A DNA stretch of 19,623 nt from Nanobdellota archaeon (GCA_002688395.1 NZCU01000021.1:1-19623), one strand, 5' to 3'. Positions 7,443 to 15,569 are shown, counted from the stretch's first letter. Program-made: numbers and translations. The notes: a model not told the origin generated them from the sequence alone.

Positions 7443-8488
7443 TATTCTAACCCTAATTGTTGTAGTATTTTATCTTTATTAAATTGTTCTAAATCATCTA
7501 ATTCTTGCCCTACACCTATGAATAATATTGGTAGTTTGGTTATATAACTTATGCTAATTGCTGCTCCTCCTTTTTCATCTATATCTTGTTTTGATAGAAT
7601 AATCCCGTCTAATCCTATTTGTTCGTTAAATGTTTTTGCTTGTTCAACTGCATCATTCCCTGTTATTGCTTCTCCAACAAATATTGTTAAATCTGGATCT
7701 GCAACTCGAGTTATTTTCTTTAATTCTGCCATTAAATTTTCGTTAGAATGTAATCTTCCTGATGTGTCTATTAAGACAACATCTATATCATTAGCTTTGG
7801 CATATTTAATTGCATCAAAAGCAACTGCTGCTGGATCTGAGCCGTAAGTATGTTTTATTAATTTGACATCTAATTTATCTGCATGTATTTGTAGTTGTTC
7901 TATTGAAGCTGCTCTGAATGTATCTGCTGCTGCTAGAACACAGGATTTTTTATTTTTTTGAAGATAATTTGTTACTTTAGCTAAGTTAGTTGTTTTTCCA
8001 GAACCATTAATTCCCACAAAACATATTACAAATGGTTTTTTATTTATTTTATCTAAAATATCTGGAAAATTTCCAAATAAAGAAGATATTGATTTGTTTA
8101 AGGATGTTTTTATTTGTTCTTCTATGTTTTTTCTTGAGAGGGGATTATCTACTAAATCATTCTTTAAATCTGATTTTATTTTATCTATAACTTCTACAGC
8201 AACGTTATTTTCTAGTAAAGCCAATTCTAAATCTTGGAATAGATCTTCAAATTTTTCTTCTGAAATTTTTTTTGTTGTTACTTTTTCTTTTATTTGTTTT
8301 AGAAATCCTTTATCTTCTATTTCTTCATGAAGTTTCTCTTTTTCAAATTCTTTTTTTACTTCTTCTTTTTTTTCTTTTACTTTTTCTTTTACTATAGGAG
8401 TGTCTTCTATAGGTTCTTCTTCTTTTTTTATCTTTTCTCCTACTTTATCTACAGCATCTTTTAGCTTGTCTTTTAAGAAATTAAACAT
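7442..8488 (-). CDS. ftsY: Signal recognition particle receptor FtsY
   Basis: A 348-aa SRP receptor GTPase. Residues 1-70 form a highly charged, Lys/Glu-rich A region with an amphipathic start (MFNFLKDKLKDAVDKV) suited to membrane association. The NG domain follows, with P-loop GINGSGKTT at 159-167, ADTFRAAS at 188-195, DTSGR at 241-245 (usual DTAGR) and SKQDIDEKGG at 299-308 (usual TKxDxDAKGG). These two substitutions are conservative. It partners SRP54, encoded immediately downstream. Its start overlaps the 3' end of scpB by 8 nt, so scpB, ftsY and srp54 form one overlapping unit. Confidence 0.96.
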   Translation of the reverse strand: MFNFLKDKLKDAVDKVGEKIKKEEEPIEDTPIVKEKVKEKKEEVKKEFEKEKLHEEIEDKGFLKQIKEKVTTKKISEEKFEDLFQDLELALLENNVAVEVIDKIKSDLKNDLVDNPLSRKNIEEQIKTSLNKSISSLFGNFPDILDKINKKPFVICFVGINGSGKTTNLAKVTNYLQKNKKSCVLAAADTFRAASIEQLQIHADKLDVKLIKHTYGSDPAAVAFDAIKYAKANDIDVVLIDTSGRLHSNENLMAELKKITRVADPDLTIFVGEAITGNDAVEQAKTFNEQIGLDGIILSKQDIDEKGGAAISISYITKLPILFIGVGQELDDLEQFNKDKILQQLGLE

Positions 8489-9113
8489 TGTTTTTTTTCT
8501 TTTTTTCCTCTAGGCCAATTTCAGGAGGGTTTAATTCTTGGCCTGGTATTTTTGGCATTTCTTGAGAAGGAACTGAACTAGGTCCTGGTTGAGGCAATTC
8601 AGGCATTTCTTCTTTTGCAGCTTCTTCTTCTAATTGTGCTGCTATTTTATCTTTGTTTGTATCGAAATATTGGAAAAATTTAGGTGTAAGTTTTATTGTT
8701 TTTGATAATCCAGTAGGATGAGTTGTTACAAAATCATTTTCAATTAAAGTTTTCATATGTTCATAAGTTTTATTTCCTCTTATTTTAACAACATCAGATT
8801 GTAGAATAGGATGTTTCCAAGCTATTATTGCTAGAGTTTCCATTGTTGGTTTATCTAACTCTGTAACAGGCATTAAATTTTTTACTAGGTGCATATGTTC
8901 TCCTTTAATGTTCATTCTATATTTCCCATTATCTTCTAATATTTCTAGTGCTGAATTTTTTTCCTTATATTCTTCCATTAAAGAATTTAGAGCATTACTA
9001 ACCATTCCTGTTGAACCTAAGTTTAACATTTCTGAGATTCTTTGTACATCTAATGGTTTTCCAACTGTGAAAAGAACTGCTTCTACTTGTTTTTTGTATC
9101 CTTCTAAGTTCAT
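8481..9113 (-). CDS. scpB: ScpB-like SMC-complex winged-helix protein
   Basis: A 210-aa protein with ScpB features: the first winged helix starts AVLFTVGKPLDVQRISEML, and the second carries the hallmark TMETLAIIAWKHPI followed by VVKIRGNKTYEHMKTLIENDF. In bacteria and many archaea ScpB pairs with the kleisin ScpA to regulate SMC ATPase in chromosome compaction. Residues from about 165 onward are a proline/glutamate-rich tail ending in a poly-lysine stretch, probably disordered. It is the first gene of the scpB-ftsY-srp54 unit. The start is supported by CTTTAAAAA about 26 nt upstream. SMC and ScpA are not in this window. Confidence 0.85.
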   Translation of the reverse strand: MNLEGYKKQVEAVLFTVGKPLDVQRISEMLNLGSTGMVSNALNSLMEEYKEKNSALEILEDNGKYRMNIKGEHMHLVKNLMPVTELDKPTMETLAIIAWKHPILQSDVVKIRGNKTYEHMKTLIENDFVTTHPTGLSKTIKLTPKFFQYFDTNKDKIAAQLEEEAAKEEMPELPQPGPSSVPSQEMPKIPGQELNPPEIGLEEKKKKNNV

Positions 9114-9134
9114 AATTTTAGGAAAGAATGGTTG

Positions 9135-9143
9135 TTTTTAAAG
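9135..9143 (-). promoter_or_regulatory. TATA-like element for the scpB-ftsY-srp54 operon
   Basis: Minus-strand CTTTAAAAA lies in the 31-bp gap after the histone stop, centred 26 nt upstream of the scpB ATG. It suggests an independent leaderless transcript. Confidence 0.45.
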
Positions 9144-9144
9144 T

Positions 9145-9342
9145 TTACTTAGAAGCTATTTTTAAATCGCCTGATTTTAAAGTCTTTCTTTTAGAATGTT
9201 TTGCTATTTCCCAAGCTTTTTTACCTATATTTTCAGCATGATCTTCTAGTAATTCTTTTAAGGTAGATTTAGCTTCTTCACTTACTCTTTCAACACCTAC
9301 TTTTTTTAATAGACGTTCCATAGCTGCTATTGGTAGTGACAT
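9145..9342 (-). CDS. Archaeal histone
   Basis: A 65-aa single histone fold, close to the usual 66-69 aa of HMf-type histones. The N-terminus LPIAAMERLLKKVGVERVS matches the consensus of archaeal histone helix 1, and the C-terminal KRKTLKSGDLKIA is the loop 2/helix 3 region that contacts DNA. No tail extensions. It forms dimers and higher stacks that wrap DNA. It stands alone between aRF1 and scpB, each side with its own TATA-like element. Confidence 0.95.
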   Translation of the reverse strand: MSLPIAAMERLLKKVGVERVSEEAKSTLKELLEDHAENIGKKAWEIAKHSKRKTLKSGDLKIASK

Positions 9343-9362
9343 TACTATAAGGAATGTAAGAT

Positions 9363-9374
9363 TATTTAAAAATA
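9363..9374 (-). promoter_or_regulatory. TATA-like element for the histone gene
   Basis: Minus-strand TATTTTTAAATA is centred about 26 nt upstream of the histone ATG (9342), in the 38-bp gap after aRF1. Confidence 0.5.
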
Positions 9375-9380
9375 TTTGGA

Positions 9381-10481
9381 TTATTTAACAGCATATCTTA
9401 AGATAGCACCTATACCGCCTAAACTTTTAAATTGTTGACCTTCTTGAGTTTCTGTTGAAACAATTTCTGTTGAAGAACCATATTGTGCTGCCATTTCTTC
9501 TAATTCTTCTCCTAATTTGTCTTCTACACTTTCAGAGATAATTAAAATTTCTACTACTCCGTTTTTTAATGCTTTTATTGTTTCTTCTTCACCGTAAACA
9601 ACTTTTCCTGGTTGTCTTCCTAGTAATTCTAAGAATTTTGTTAATATTTCTTTTTCTTTTGTAATTGATTGTTGAGAGATTGCATCTTTTGATTTTTCAA
9701 CTAAGTCTTGTAAACCAAATTCGTCTGTGTAGGTAATATCTACTGTTGATAATATTTTATCTTTTAGTTCATTTTGTAGAAAATCACCATCTATAAATTC
9801 ATTTTTTGTATGGCCTGGACCTCCAACTAAAATTCCTTTTAGTTGTTTGTTTCCTATGAATTCTTTATGTGCTGCTTCTGCTATACGTTTATAGAACTCT
9901 TTTGCTGCTTCTTCTCTTAATCTTGCAAATCTTGCTGCGGATTGGCCGCCAGTTTTATATTTCCCTGGGACTCCAGAAGTTAAGGAAACTAGAGATTTAA
10001 TTGTGTTTCCTCTTAATACTCCTAAAGTTGCTTCTCTTTTATCCATTACTATTAATGCAAATGACTCATTATGTTCTAGTTGATCTTCTAAAACATCTAA
10101 CATAAAAGTTTGATCACATCTGTACATTCTTGTGTTTAGAGGTAGAGGAGGTTCTATTGAGAAAACTTCTATGTTCACTTTGCTTTCATTAGTTGAAGTA
10201 TTTCCTGCAAAACAAGCTAATCCATTTTCTGGAGTTTTTTTGTATAACCTTAGATGTCTAACTGCTTTTTCTAAAGAATCTTGTACATGTTTTCTAGTTT
10301 TTGCATCTTTAATGTTAGACGCTGTTCCTTGTTCTTGTTCTAGATGTTGGATTGTTTTAATTAATTCAGACCCTTGAGGGATGTAAACTGAAACTAACTC
10401 TGTATGTCTTCCTCTAATGTGCTTTAACTGATTAATAAAACGTTTAAGTTTGTATTTTTGTTTTGTGTCTAATTCTTCCAT
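9381..10481 (-). CDS. prf1: Peptide chain release factor aRF1, short form with NIKD motif
   Basis: A 366-aa class I release factor of the eRF1/aRF1 family. The peptidyl-tRNA hydrolysis motif GGQ is at residues 178-180, followed by SAARFARLREEA. In the stop-codon-reading N domain the YxCxxxF motif is intact (YRCDQTF, 120-126), but the near-invariant NIKS motif reads NIKD at 56-59. The protein is shorter than the roughly 400-415 aa of many archaeal aRF1s; the C domain ends normally (GGIGAILRY) but shows no CxxC pairs, so the zinc mini-domain appears to be absent. It should terminate translation at all three stop codons, all of which are used in this window. Confidence 0.95.
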   Translation of the reverse strand: MEELDTKQKYKLKRFINQLKHIRGRHTELVSVYIPQGSELIKTIQHLEQEQGTASNIKDAKTRKHVQDSLEKAVRHLRLYKKTPENGLACFAGNTSTNESKVNIEVFSIEPPLPLNTRMYRCDQTFMLDVLEDQLEHNESFALIVMDKREATLGVLRGNTIKSLVSLTSGVPGKYKTGGQSAARFARLREEAAKEFYKRIAEAAHKEFIGNKQLKGILVGGPGHTKNEFIDGDFLQNELKDKILSTVDITYTDEFGLQDLVEKSKDAISQQSITKEKEILTKFLELLGRQPGKVVYGEEETIKALKNGVVEILIISESVEDKLGEELEEMAAQYGSSTEIVSTETQEGQQFKSLGGIGAILRYAVK

Positions 10482-10537
10482 TTTCTAGTTTAAATAATCC
10501 TCTTTAAGTCTTTTAAGTCTTTCTTTCATTTTAGAAG

Positions 10538-11566
10538 TCATAAACTGAGTTTGATTTTCCCAGTGTTAACTATTAACATTTTTTTATTTTTGGGAAGCTT
10601 CTTTTTCATTTGTAACATCAAAGCTAGTCCTGCAATACCCGATGGTTCACAGTTAATTCCTTGCGAATTTGCTAGTTGAGATGCTTTTTCTAAATGTTTT
10701 TCTTGTATTTGATAAACGCCGGTCATTGGACCTACGAAACCCGACTTTATGTAAAACCTTATCCATTCTTCATCAACGGCATGATATGGCAGGTGATGCG
10801 CAAATAATTTATCAGCTTTAGATTCTGGATTATCTGTTGTAACACCCATAAAATTACAATTTCTTAATTTGTTTACATCTCCTTTGAATCTAGGATCTTT
10901 TTTATTGTATCCGACTTCAAGTTTGTTTAATTCTAAGATTTTGTCAAAAATTGTACCCGTGCCAAAAGGTATAAAACAATAATCTGGAGAACTATTTATG
11001 ACTTCATAACCCATCCAATCATAGTTACCTACTTCCTTTCCTACACCCAGGTTGGAAGTTATATCAAATCCTTCTTTGTTATCTGTGAATTTTAAAATTT
11101 CTCTTGGGGATAAGGCTTTCTTACTAAGGTCTGTGAAAAATAATTCACAATGAGAGTTTTCTATTGCTTTGGAAATTTTTTTATCAATTCTATCATCCAT
11201 TAGCACTTTTAGTCTTGGTAATTTATAGTCTCTTAACATCCTCCCGATCGCTATAGCCGCATTTCCAGAGGATATGATTGAAAATTTTGGTAATGGTCCT
11301 TTCAGTTGTTTTCTCTTTTTAGCCATTAAGAAGTTTCTGTAAAGAACTACGATCTCCCATGCGAATCTATCTTTGTGTGTACCGCTATATTTATTTATGC
11401 TATCGTCTTTCAGCCAAACATTTGAAAATCCCGGGATTTTTATTTTGTATGTGGGTGTTGCTGGAAATTTGGGATTATCTGGTGGGAATTCTGGTTCATT
11501 TGGATTATTTTCTGATGGAACAATTATTGATCTTAATAGTTTTTCCTCGGTCTTGGATAATGCCAT
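10538..11566 (-). CDS. Fold-type II PLP-dependent enzyme (threonine synthase / amino-acid dehydratase-like)
   Basis: A 342-aa protein of the tryptophan-synthase-beta superfamily. The Schiff-base lysine is Lys65 in SGTHKDRFAW; SSGNAAIAIG at 99-108 is the substrate-carboxylate loop; PFGTGTIFD at 200-208 is the phosphate-binding glycine-rich loop; a C-terminal EPSGIAGLAL and NTGKIKL complete the fold signature. Threonine synthase, cysteine synthase-like and dehydratase activities cannot be separated from sequence alone, and no pathway neighbours are present. The ATG at 11566 is chosen over an in-frame GTG three bases earlier because of the TATA-like element 27 nt upstream. Confidence 0.75.
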   Translation of the reverse strand: MALSKTEEKLLRSIIVPSENNPNEPEFPPDNPKFPATPTYKIKIPGFSNVWLKDDSINKYSGTHKDRFAWEIVVLYRNFLMAKKRKQLKGPLPKFSIISSGNAAIAIGRMLRDYKLPRLKVLMDDRIDKKISKAIENSHCELFFTDLSKKALSPREILKFTDNKEGFDITSNLGVGKEVGNYDWMGYEVINSSPDYCFIPFGTGTIFDKILELNKLEVGYNKKDPRFKGDVNKLRNCNFMGVTTDNPESKADKLFAHHLPYHAVDEEWIRFYIKSGFVGPMTGVYQIQEKHLEKASQLANSQGINCEPSGIAGLALMLQMKKKLPKNKKMLIVNTGKIKLSL

Positions 11567-11587
11567 CACTTAGATTAAAAGAATTAT

Positions 11588-11598
11588 GCATAAAAAGC
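11588..11598 (-). promoter_or_regulatory. TATA-like element for the PLP-enzyme gene
   Basis: Minus-strand GCTTTTTATGC is centred about 27 nt from the ATG at 11566 and overlaps the region just before the valS stop, so this gene is probably transcribed separately from valS. Confidence 0.42.
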
Positions 11599-11605
11599 TT
11601 TTGTT

Positions 11606-13999
11606 TTAGAACTCTACTTTAGTCTCTTTTGAGTATTTAATTTCTTTTGCATTGTGTGTTGTTTGGATATCTTTAATTGCTTCTTTAAATTTGTTTGGTA
11701 AATGTAAAATTTTGATTTCATCTTTTAATGATTTATTATTATCTTGTTTTTCTTTCCATATATGGCTATTTAGTTCTATTAAACTTTTTGTTGTAAATCC
11801 TACTTTATTTCTTTCTTCTTTTTTTGGAAATTCTTCAAAATGTATATCTTTTTTGTTTAAGTCTTTGTAGATTTTATATGTTATGAAAGGTAGAATAGGT
11901 GCTAGTAATTTTAATATTAAATCTAAGGAATGATGTAATGTATATGAAGCAGAAGCTTGTTCTTCTTTTGTGAAATTATTATCTGAGTTGTAAGCTCTGT
12001 TTTTAACTAACTCTAGATAATGTGATGCGAAAGTTTCCCAGATGAAATTTTTTATTTTTATTGCTGGATTGTGGAAATCGTAAGTTTCATATTTTTTTAT
12101 TGTGAAATCGACTATTAAATTTAATTTGTTTAAAATCCATTTATCAATTTCTTCTAGATGTGAAGGTTTTTTTTCTTTTGGGAACATTGAAATGAATTTA
12201 GAGACATTCCATAATTTTGCTAAAGTTTTTTGTGCTCCTTCAATTCTTTCGAAAGAACATCTGAAATCTGTTTTTTCTAAATTCCCTTCTATTGCTGTCC
12301 ATAGTCTGAAAGGTTCTGCTCCAAATTTGTCTAGAACATCTTTTGGGTCTATAATATTTCCTTTTGACTTTGACATTTTGTAGCCTTTTTCATCTACAAT
12401 ATGATAGTTGACCCACGTGTCTTCAAAGACAAGTTTGTTTGTTAGTTGAAAGCATCTTAGGATTGTATAATATCCCCAACTTCTCTGAATCTCTTTTCCA
12501 GAGGGTCTCAGAGTACAAGGAAACGCTTTTTTGAAGAAATTTGAATGGCGAGAATAACCAAGAATGTATAATGGTGAGATAGAAGAATCCATCCATGTAT
12601 CAAATACACGAGTGTCTCCAACAAATTCCTTTGAATTACATTTCGGACATTTTTCTATTGGTGGAGGATCTCTCCAGGGTTTGTAGTAGTGTCCTTTTTC
12701 TGGTAAAATTATTTCATTACAATTTTTACAATGCCAAACTGGAACTTCTGTGGCGTAGTATCTTTCTCTTGAGATTGGCCAATCTGTAGAAATGGATTGT
12801 ATCCAATCTAGCATTATCTGTCTTGATTTTGGAGCATAGAAATTTAGCTCATTTACCAAATCCCTTATTTTGTCTTTAAATTTTAATTGCTTTAAGTAAA
12901 ATTCTTTTGTAAATATAAATTCTATTAAGTCTTTAGAACGTTCGCATATGGGAGTTCTGTGATTTATCTTGTTTTGTTTTGTTAATAAATTATTTTCTTT
13001 TAAAGCTTCCGTAATTTTTATTCTTGCATCTTTTACTTCTAAACCTTTTAAAAACCCAGCATTTTCGTTCATTTTACCATCTTTATTTATTGCTATTACT
13101 GGATCTAAATTCATTTCTCTGAAGAATCTTATATCAGAGAGATCACCCATGCTTGCCATCATAACCAATCCTGAACTTTTTTTCATATCAGCCATGGGAT
13201 GGGCTTTGATTGGGACTTCTTTGTTGTATAGTGGTGTTAAAGCTGTTTTTCCTTTTAAATGTTTATATCTATCATCCTTTGGATTGTAGATGACCATCGC
13301 ACATGTAGAGATTAATTCAGGTCTTGTTGTACCTATAATTAAATCTTCATTAGTTTCTTTTACTCTGAATGTGACGTCATTAAAGTAAGTTGGGAGTTCT
13401 TCGTAATCAACTTCAGCATCTGCTAAAGTTGTTTGGCATCCTGGACAGTAATTTGTTATTTGCTTTCCTTCATAAATTAAATCTTTGTTGTATAAGTCAA
13501 TAAAAGTTTCTTGTGTTGATGCTCTGTAATCATCTGAGTCTGTTTGGTAAGCATCTCCTATGTCTGTTCCAAATTCCCATGAATTAAATCCTATTCCTGA
13601 TCTTAGGAAAGTTTCGGTGGATGCTGTGGAAGATTCTTCTAAAACTTTGTGGCAGTATTCTATAAATTTTTCTCTTGGAGTCTCTGTAAGTTTAATATTA
13701 AAGCGTTTTTCAGCTGCCACTTCTATGGGCAAACCATTTCTATCTAAACCTAGAGGGAATAGAATTTCATACCCTCTCATTCTTCTAAATCTTGCAAACA
13801 TATCCATTAAAACATAAGTAGTTGCTTGTCCTATATGGATCGGTGCATTTACGTAGGGTGGGGGGGTGTCTATTGAGAAGATCTTCTTCTTTGTATTTTT
13901 ATTGAATTTATATAATTTTTCTAATTTCCAGTCTTCGTAGATGGGTTTTTCTAGTTCTTTTGTCCAAGATTTCTCTTTTAGTCTGGGCTTTGGTTTCAT
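11606..13999 (-). CDS. valS: Valyl-tRNA synthetase
   Basis: A 797-aa class Ia synthetase. HIGH-type motif HIGQ at 55-58 in PPPYVNAPIHIGQ; LDRNGLPIE at 85-93, the Val-type counterpart of the Ile-type WDCHGLP; zinc-type pairs CPGC (185-188) and CKNC/CPKC (424-427, 451-454); editing-domain TTRPE at 224-228; and KMSKS at 541-545. The C-terminal anticodon-binding domain is present, but the whole protein is somewhat shorter than many archaeal ValRSs. It charges tRNA-Val. The ATG lies 1 nt after the stop of the upstream HTH/LAGLIDADG gene (TAA-A-ATG), so the two are almost certainly cotranscribed. Confidence 0.93.
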   Translation of the reverse strand: MKPKPRLKEKSWTKELEKPIYEDWKLEKLYKFNKNTKKKIFSIDTPPPYVNAPIHIGQATTYVLMDMFARFRRMRGYEILFPLGLDRNGLPIEVAAEKRFNIKLTETPREKFIEYCHKVLEESSTASTETFLRSGIGFNSWEFGTDIGDAYQTDSDDYRASTQETFIDLYNKDLIYEGKQITNYCPGCQTTLADAEVDYEELPTYFNDVTFRVKETNEDLIIGTTRPELISTCAMVIYNPKDDRYKHLKGKTALTPLYNKEVPIKAHPMADMKKSSGLVMMASMGDLSDIRFFREMNLDPVIAINKDGKMNENAGFLKGLEVKDARIKITEALKENNLLTKQNKINHRTPICERSKDLIEFIFTKEFYLKQLKFKDKIRDLVNELNFYAPKSRQIMLDWIQSISTDWPISRERYYATEVPVWHCKNCNEIILPEKGHYYKPWRDPPPIEKCPKCNSKEFVGDTRVFDTWMDSSISPLYILGYSRHSNFFKKAFPCTLRPSGKEIQRSWGYYTILRCFQLTNKLVFEDTWVNYHIVDEKGYKMSKSKGNIIDPKDVLDKFGAEPFRLWTAIEGNLEKTDFRCSFERIEGAQKTLAKLWNVSKFISMFPKEKKPSHLEEIDKWILNKLNLIVDFTIKKYETYDFHNPAIKIKNFIWETFASHYLELVKNRAYNSDNNFTKEEQASASYTLHHSLDLILKLLAPILPFITYKIYKDLNKKDIHFEEFPKKEERNKVGFTTKSLIELNSHIWKEKQDNNKSLKDEIKILHLPNKFKEAIKDIQTTHNAKEIKYSKETKVEF

Positions 14000-14000
14000 T

Positions 14001-15425
14001 TTAGTCTAACCAATACATTTTGTTCTTTTCTAAGTGCTTTTTTCCTAAGTGTGTTATTCTGTATCTTTTTGGTTTTCCATTCATAAATATTCGTATATAA
14101 TCTTTTCTAAGAAGTTCTTTGAGATACAATCTTGAACTATGATTTGTCCTACCGGCATTAGTCGAGATGAATTTCCAATCAGCGATACCTAACTCTGAAA
14201 TACTTTTTAGGTATAGTGTTTCAGATTGTCCCTTTGGAGATTGAGTTTTTTTCCTATTGCTAATAACTTCATTAATTTTATTGCTTTTTTCTTTTATTAG
14301 ACCAAAATGTTCATTTATTTTGTCTATGTTTCTATGACCGAAAACATTTAAAACCTCTTTGTTTGCATTAAAAGAGCTTGTTATATTAAATTTCCTTAAT
14401 ATTTCTCTTAGATCTTCTAGATATTTTTTACTTTTGGAGCCCAAAATAATCCTATCATTCATTACTGTAGATTCAGCGTCAAGGACAGATTCAATGATTA
14501 TTTTTAACATTTCATTAGGTGTTTTTTTAATCAACTCTGGAATGTGGATAATATAGCTCTTTTTACCCATAGGTATCTCAAATACAACATTTAATATCAT
14601 TGCAAGCGTTTTGTTGCTAATGTCCAATGCAACTGCTATGCTAGATTTCTGATACCTTTTGTCTACTAAAGAACTTTCACTAGTGATTTTGTCTTTTTTT
14701 GGAACGTTTACTGAAACTTTAATTTTTTTCTTTTTGTAATTTATTAGGTAGATGTTTGTCTTATTATACTCAAAATTCCTATCATTAAAAACAACTTCTT
14801 TTTTATTTCCTTCCTTTAGTTTTAAGATTCTCAAATGGGGTTTCTTTATTGGTTGATCATAAGTAGTGTTCACTATTTTTAAATCTTCTAATTTTGTCGC
14901 AAGTGGTATTTGTATTTTAACGTCTAGTCTTTCTTTGATAGTTTCTTTTTTTATGCCTAAATTTAACAAAGCTGATCTAAATTTGTGAATTAATTCAGTA
15001 TTTGTATTTTCTAAAGCTATTCTTTTACTTGTTATATGTCCTTCACATCTGGTTAACTCTGAAACATAAATCCAATCTTTATTTAGTGCTAATGGGTAAT
15101 TGTTGAAATTATTTCTACAACCTTTGAACCTTATTCCTTTTATATTCTTATCTAAGATAAGCTTATCAAATCCTGCTAGTTTTCCGATAGCTAAGTAGTA
15201 GTCTAAAGGAATTTGTATTCTGGTTAATCCTTTTTGCCATTTTCTTATATTGTCACTGATGCCTTTTTCATCATATCTAGAAAGATTATGGTGGAAATTC
15301 AACTCATTATAGAGGTTTCTATGACTTCCTGTTTTTTCTCTAGCTTTCTCTATCAAATTAAACAAAAATTCTTTGTCTACGTCTGCCGTAAACTTGTCTT
15401 CTGGGACTTTTAACTTAAAATTCAT
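14001..15425 (-). CDS. HTH / degenerate LAGLIDADG / winged-helix protein upstream of valS
   Basis: A 474-aa protein. Residues about 15-90 resemble an Xre-like helix-turn-helix with the pattern W-Q-K-G-x(4)-IPL at 63-73. LAGLIDADG-like motifs appear as VSELTRCEG at 121-129 and IESVLDAES at 311-319; in both, the catalytic aspartate position is glutamate, and the helix glycine pattern is weakened in the second. From about 400 a winged-helix-like domain follows (YLKSISELG, LYLKELLRKDYI, RYRITHLGKKHL). This architecture could be a homing endonuclease or one domesticated as a DNA-binding regulator. It is coupled upstream to a 38-aa AbrB-like ORF (ATGA) and downstream to valS (1-nt gap). Regulation of valS is conceivable but unproven. 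Confidence 0.65.
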   Translation of the reverse strand: MNFKLKVPEDKFTADVDKEFLFNLIEKAREKTGSHRNLYNELNFHHNLSRYDEKGISDNIRKWQKGLTRIQIPLDYYLAIGKLAGFDKLILDKNIKGIRFKGCRNNFNNYPLALNKDWIYVSELTRCEGHITSKRIALENTNTELIHKFRSALLNLGIKKETIKERLDVKIQIPLATKLEDLKIVNTTYDQPIKKPHLRILKLKEGNKKEVVFNDRNFEYNKTNIYLINYKKKKIKVSVNVPKKDKITSESSLVDKRYQKSSIAVALDISNKTLAMILNVVFEIPMGKKSYIIHIPELIKKTPNEMLKIIIESVLDAESTVMNDRIILGSKSKKYLEDLREILRKFNITSSFNANKEVLNVFGHRNIDKINEHFGLIKEKSNKINEVISNRKKTQSPKGQSETLYLKSISELGIADWKFISTNAGRTNHSSRLYLKELLRKDYIRIFMNGKPKRYRITHLGKKHLEKNKMYWLD

Positions 15426-15538
15426 TTTATTTTTTTAACTTCTACGTAATCGCCTTCCTTGATTGGTGAATCTTTGGGCATAGTAATTAGTAGTTGTTTT
15501 GTTCCTTTATTTTTCCATACCTTTCTAATGATTTTCAT
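15422..15538 (-). CDS. AbrB/SpoVT-like swapped-hairpin microprotein, 38 aa
   Basis: A short reading frame starting MKIIRKV and containing TKQLLITMPKD followed by IKEGDYVEVKKI. This pattern (lysine-rich strand, a hydrophobic I-T-(I/M)-P-K strand, then the KEGDYVEV strand) is the signature of the AbrB/SpoVT swapped-hairpin DNA-binding fold, which in archaea is often only 40-50 residues. Its TGA overlaps the ATG of the LAGLIDADG-like gene (ATGA), and a strong TATA box lies 26 nt before its ATG, so it is the first gene of the operon that continues into valS. It may act as a DNA-binding subunit, an antitoxin-like protein or an autoregulator; the choice is open. Confidence 0.7.
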   Translation of the reverse strand: MKIIRKVWKNKGTKQLLITMPKDSPIKEGDYVEVKKIK

Positions 15539-15559
15539 AATATTATATAATATTAAGAA

Positions 15560-15569
15560 CTATATAAAG
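15560..15569 (-). promoter_or_regulatory. TATA box of the AbrB-like / LAGLIDADG-like / valS operon
   Basis: Minus-strand CTTTATATAG is centred 26 nt upstream of the ATG at 15538. A second AT-rich palindrome (ATTATATAAT, around 15542-15551) lies between it and the start and could be an operator. Confidence 0.55.

Noticed and set aside
7551..8330. Plus-strand reading frames opposite ftsY (also similar ones opposite valS, aRF1 and SRP54)
   Set aside because: They are antisense shadows of clearly identified conserved genes, with low-complexity Ser/Phe-rich translations and no family resemblance.
9381..10481. Reassigned stop codons suggested by the NIKD release factor
   Set aside because: UAA, UGA and UAG all end well-supported genes here, several within stop/start overlaps, so no reassignment is visible.
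10501..10521. Direct repeat of TTTAAGTCTT upstream of aRF1
   Set aside because: Only two imperfect 10-11-nt copies in AT-rich DNA; the inner element may act as a TATA box, but there is not enough to call an operator or repeat family.
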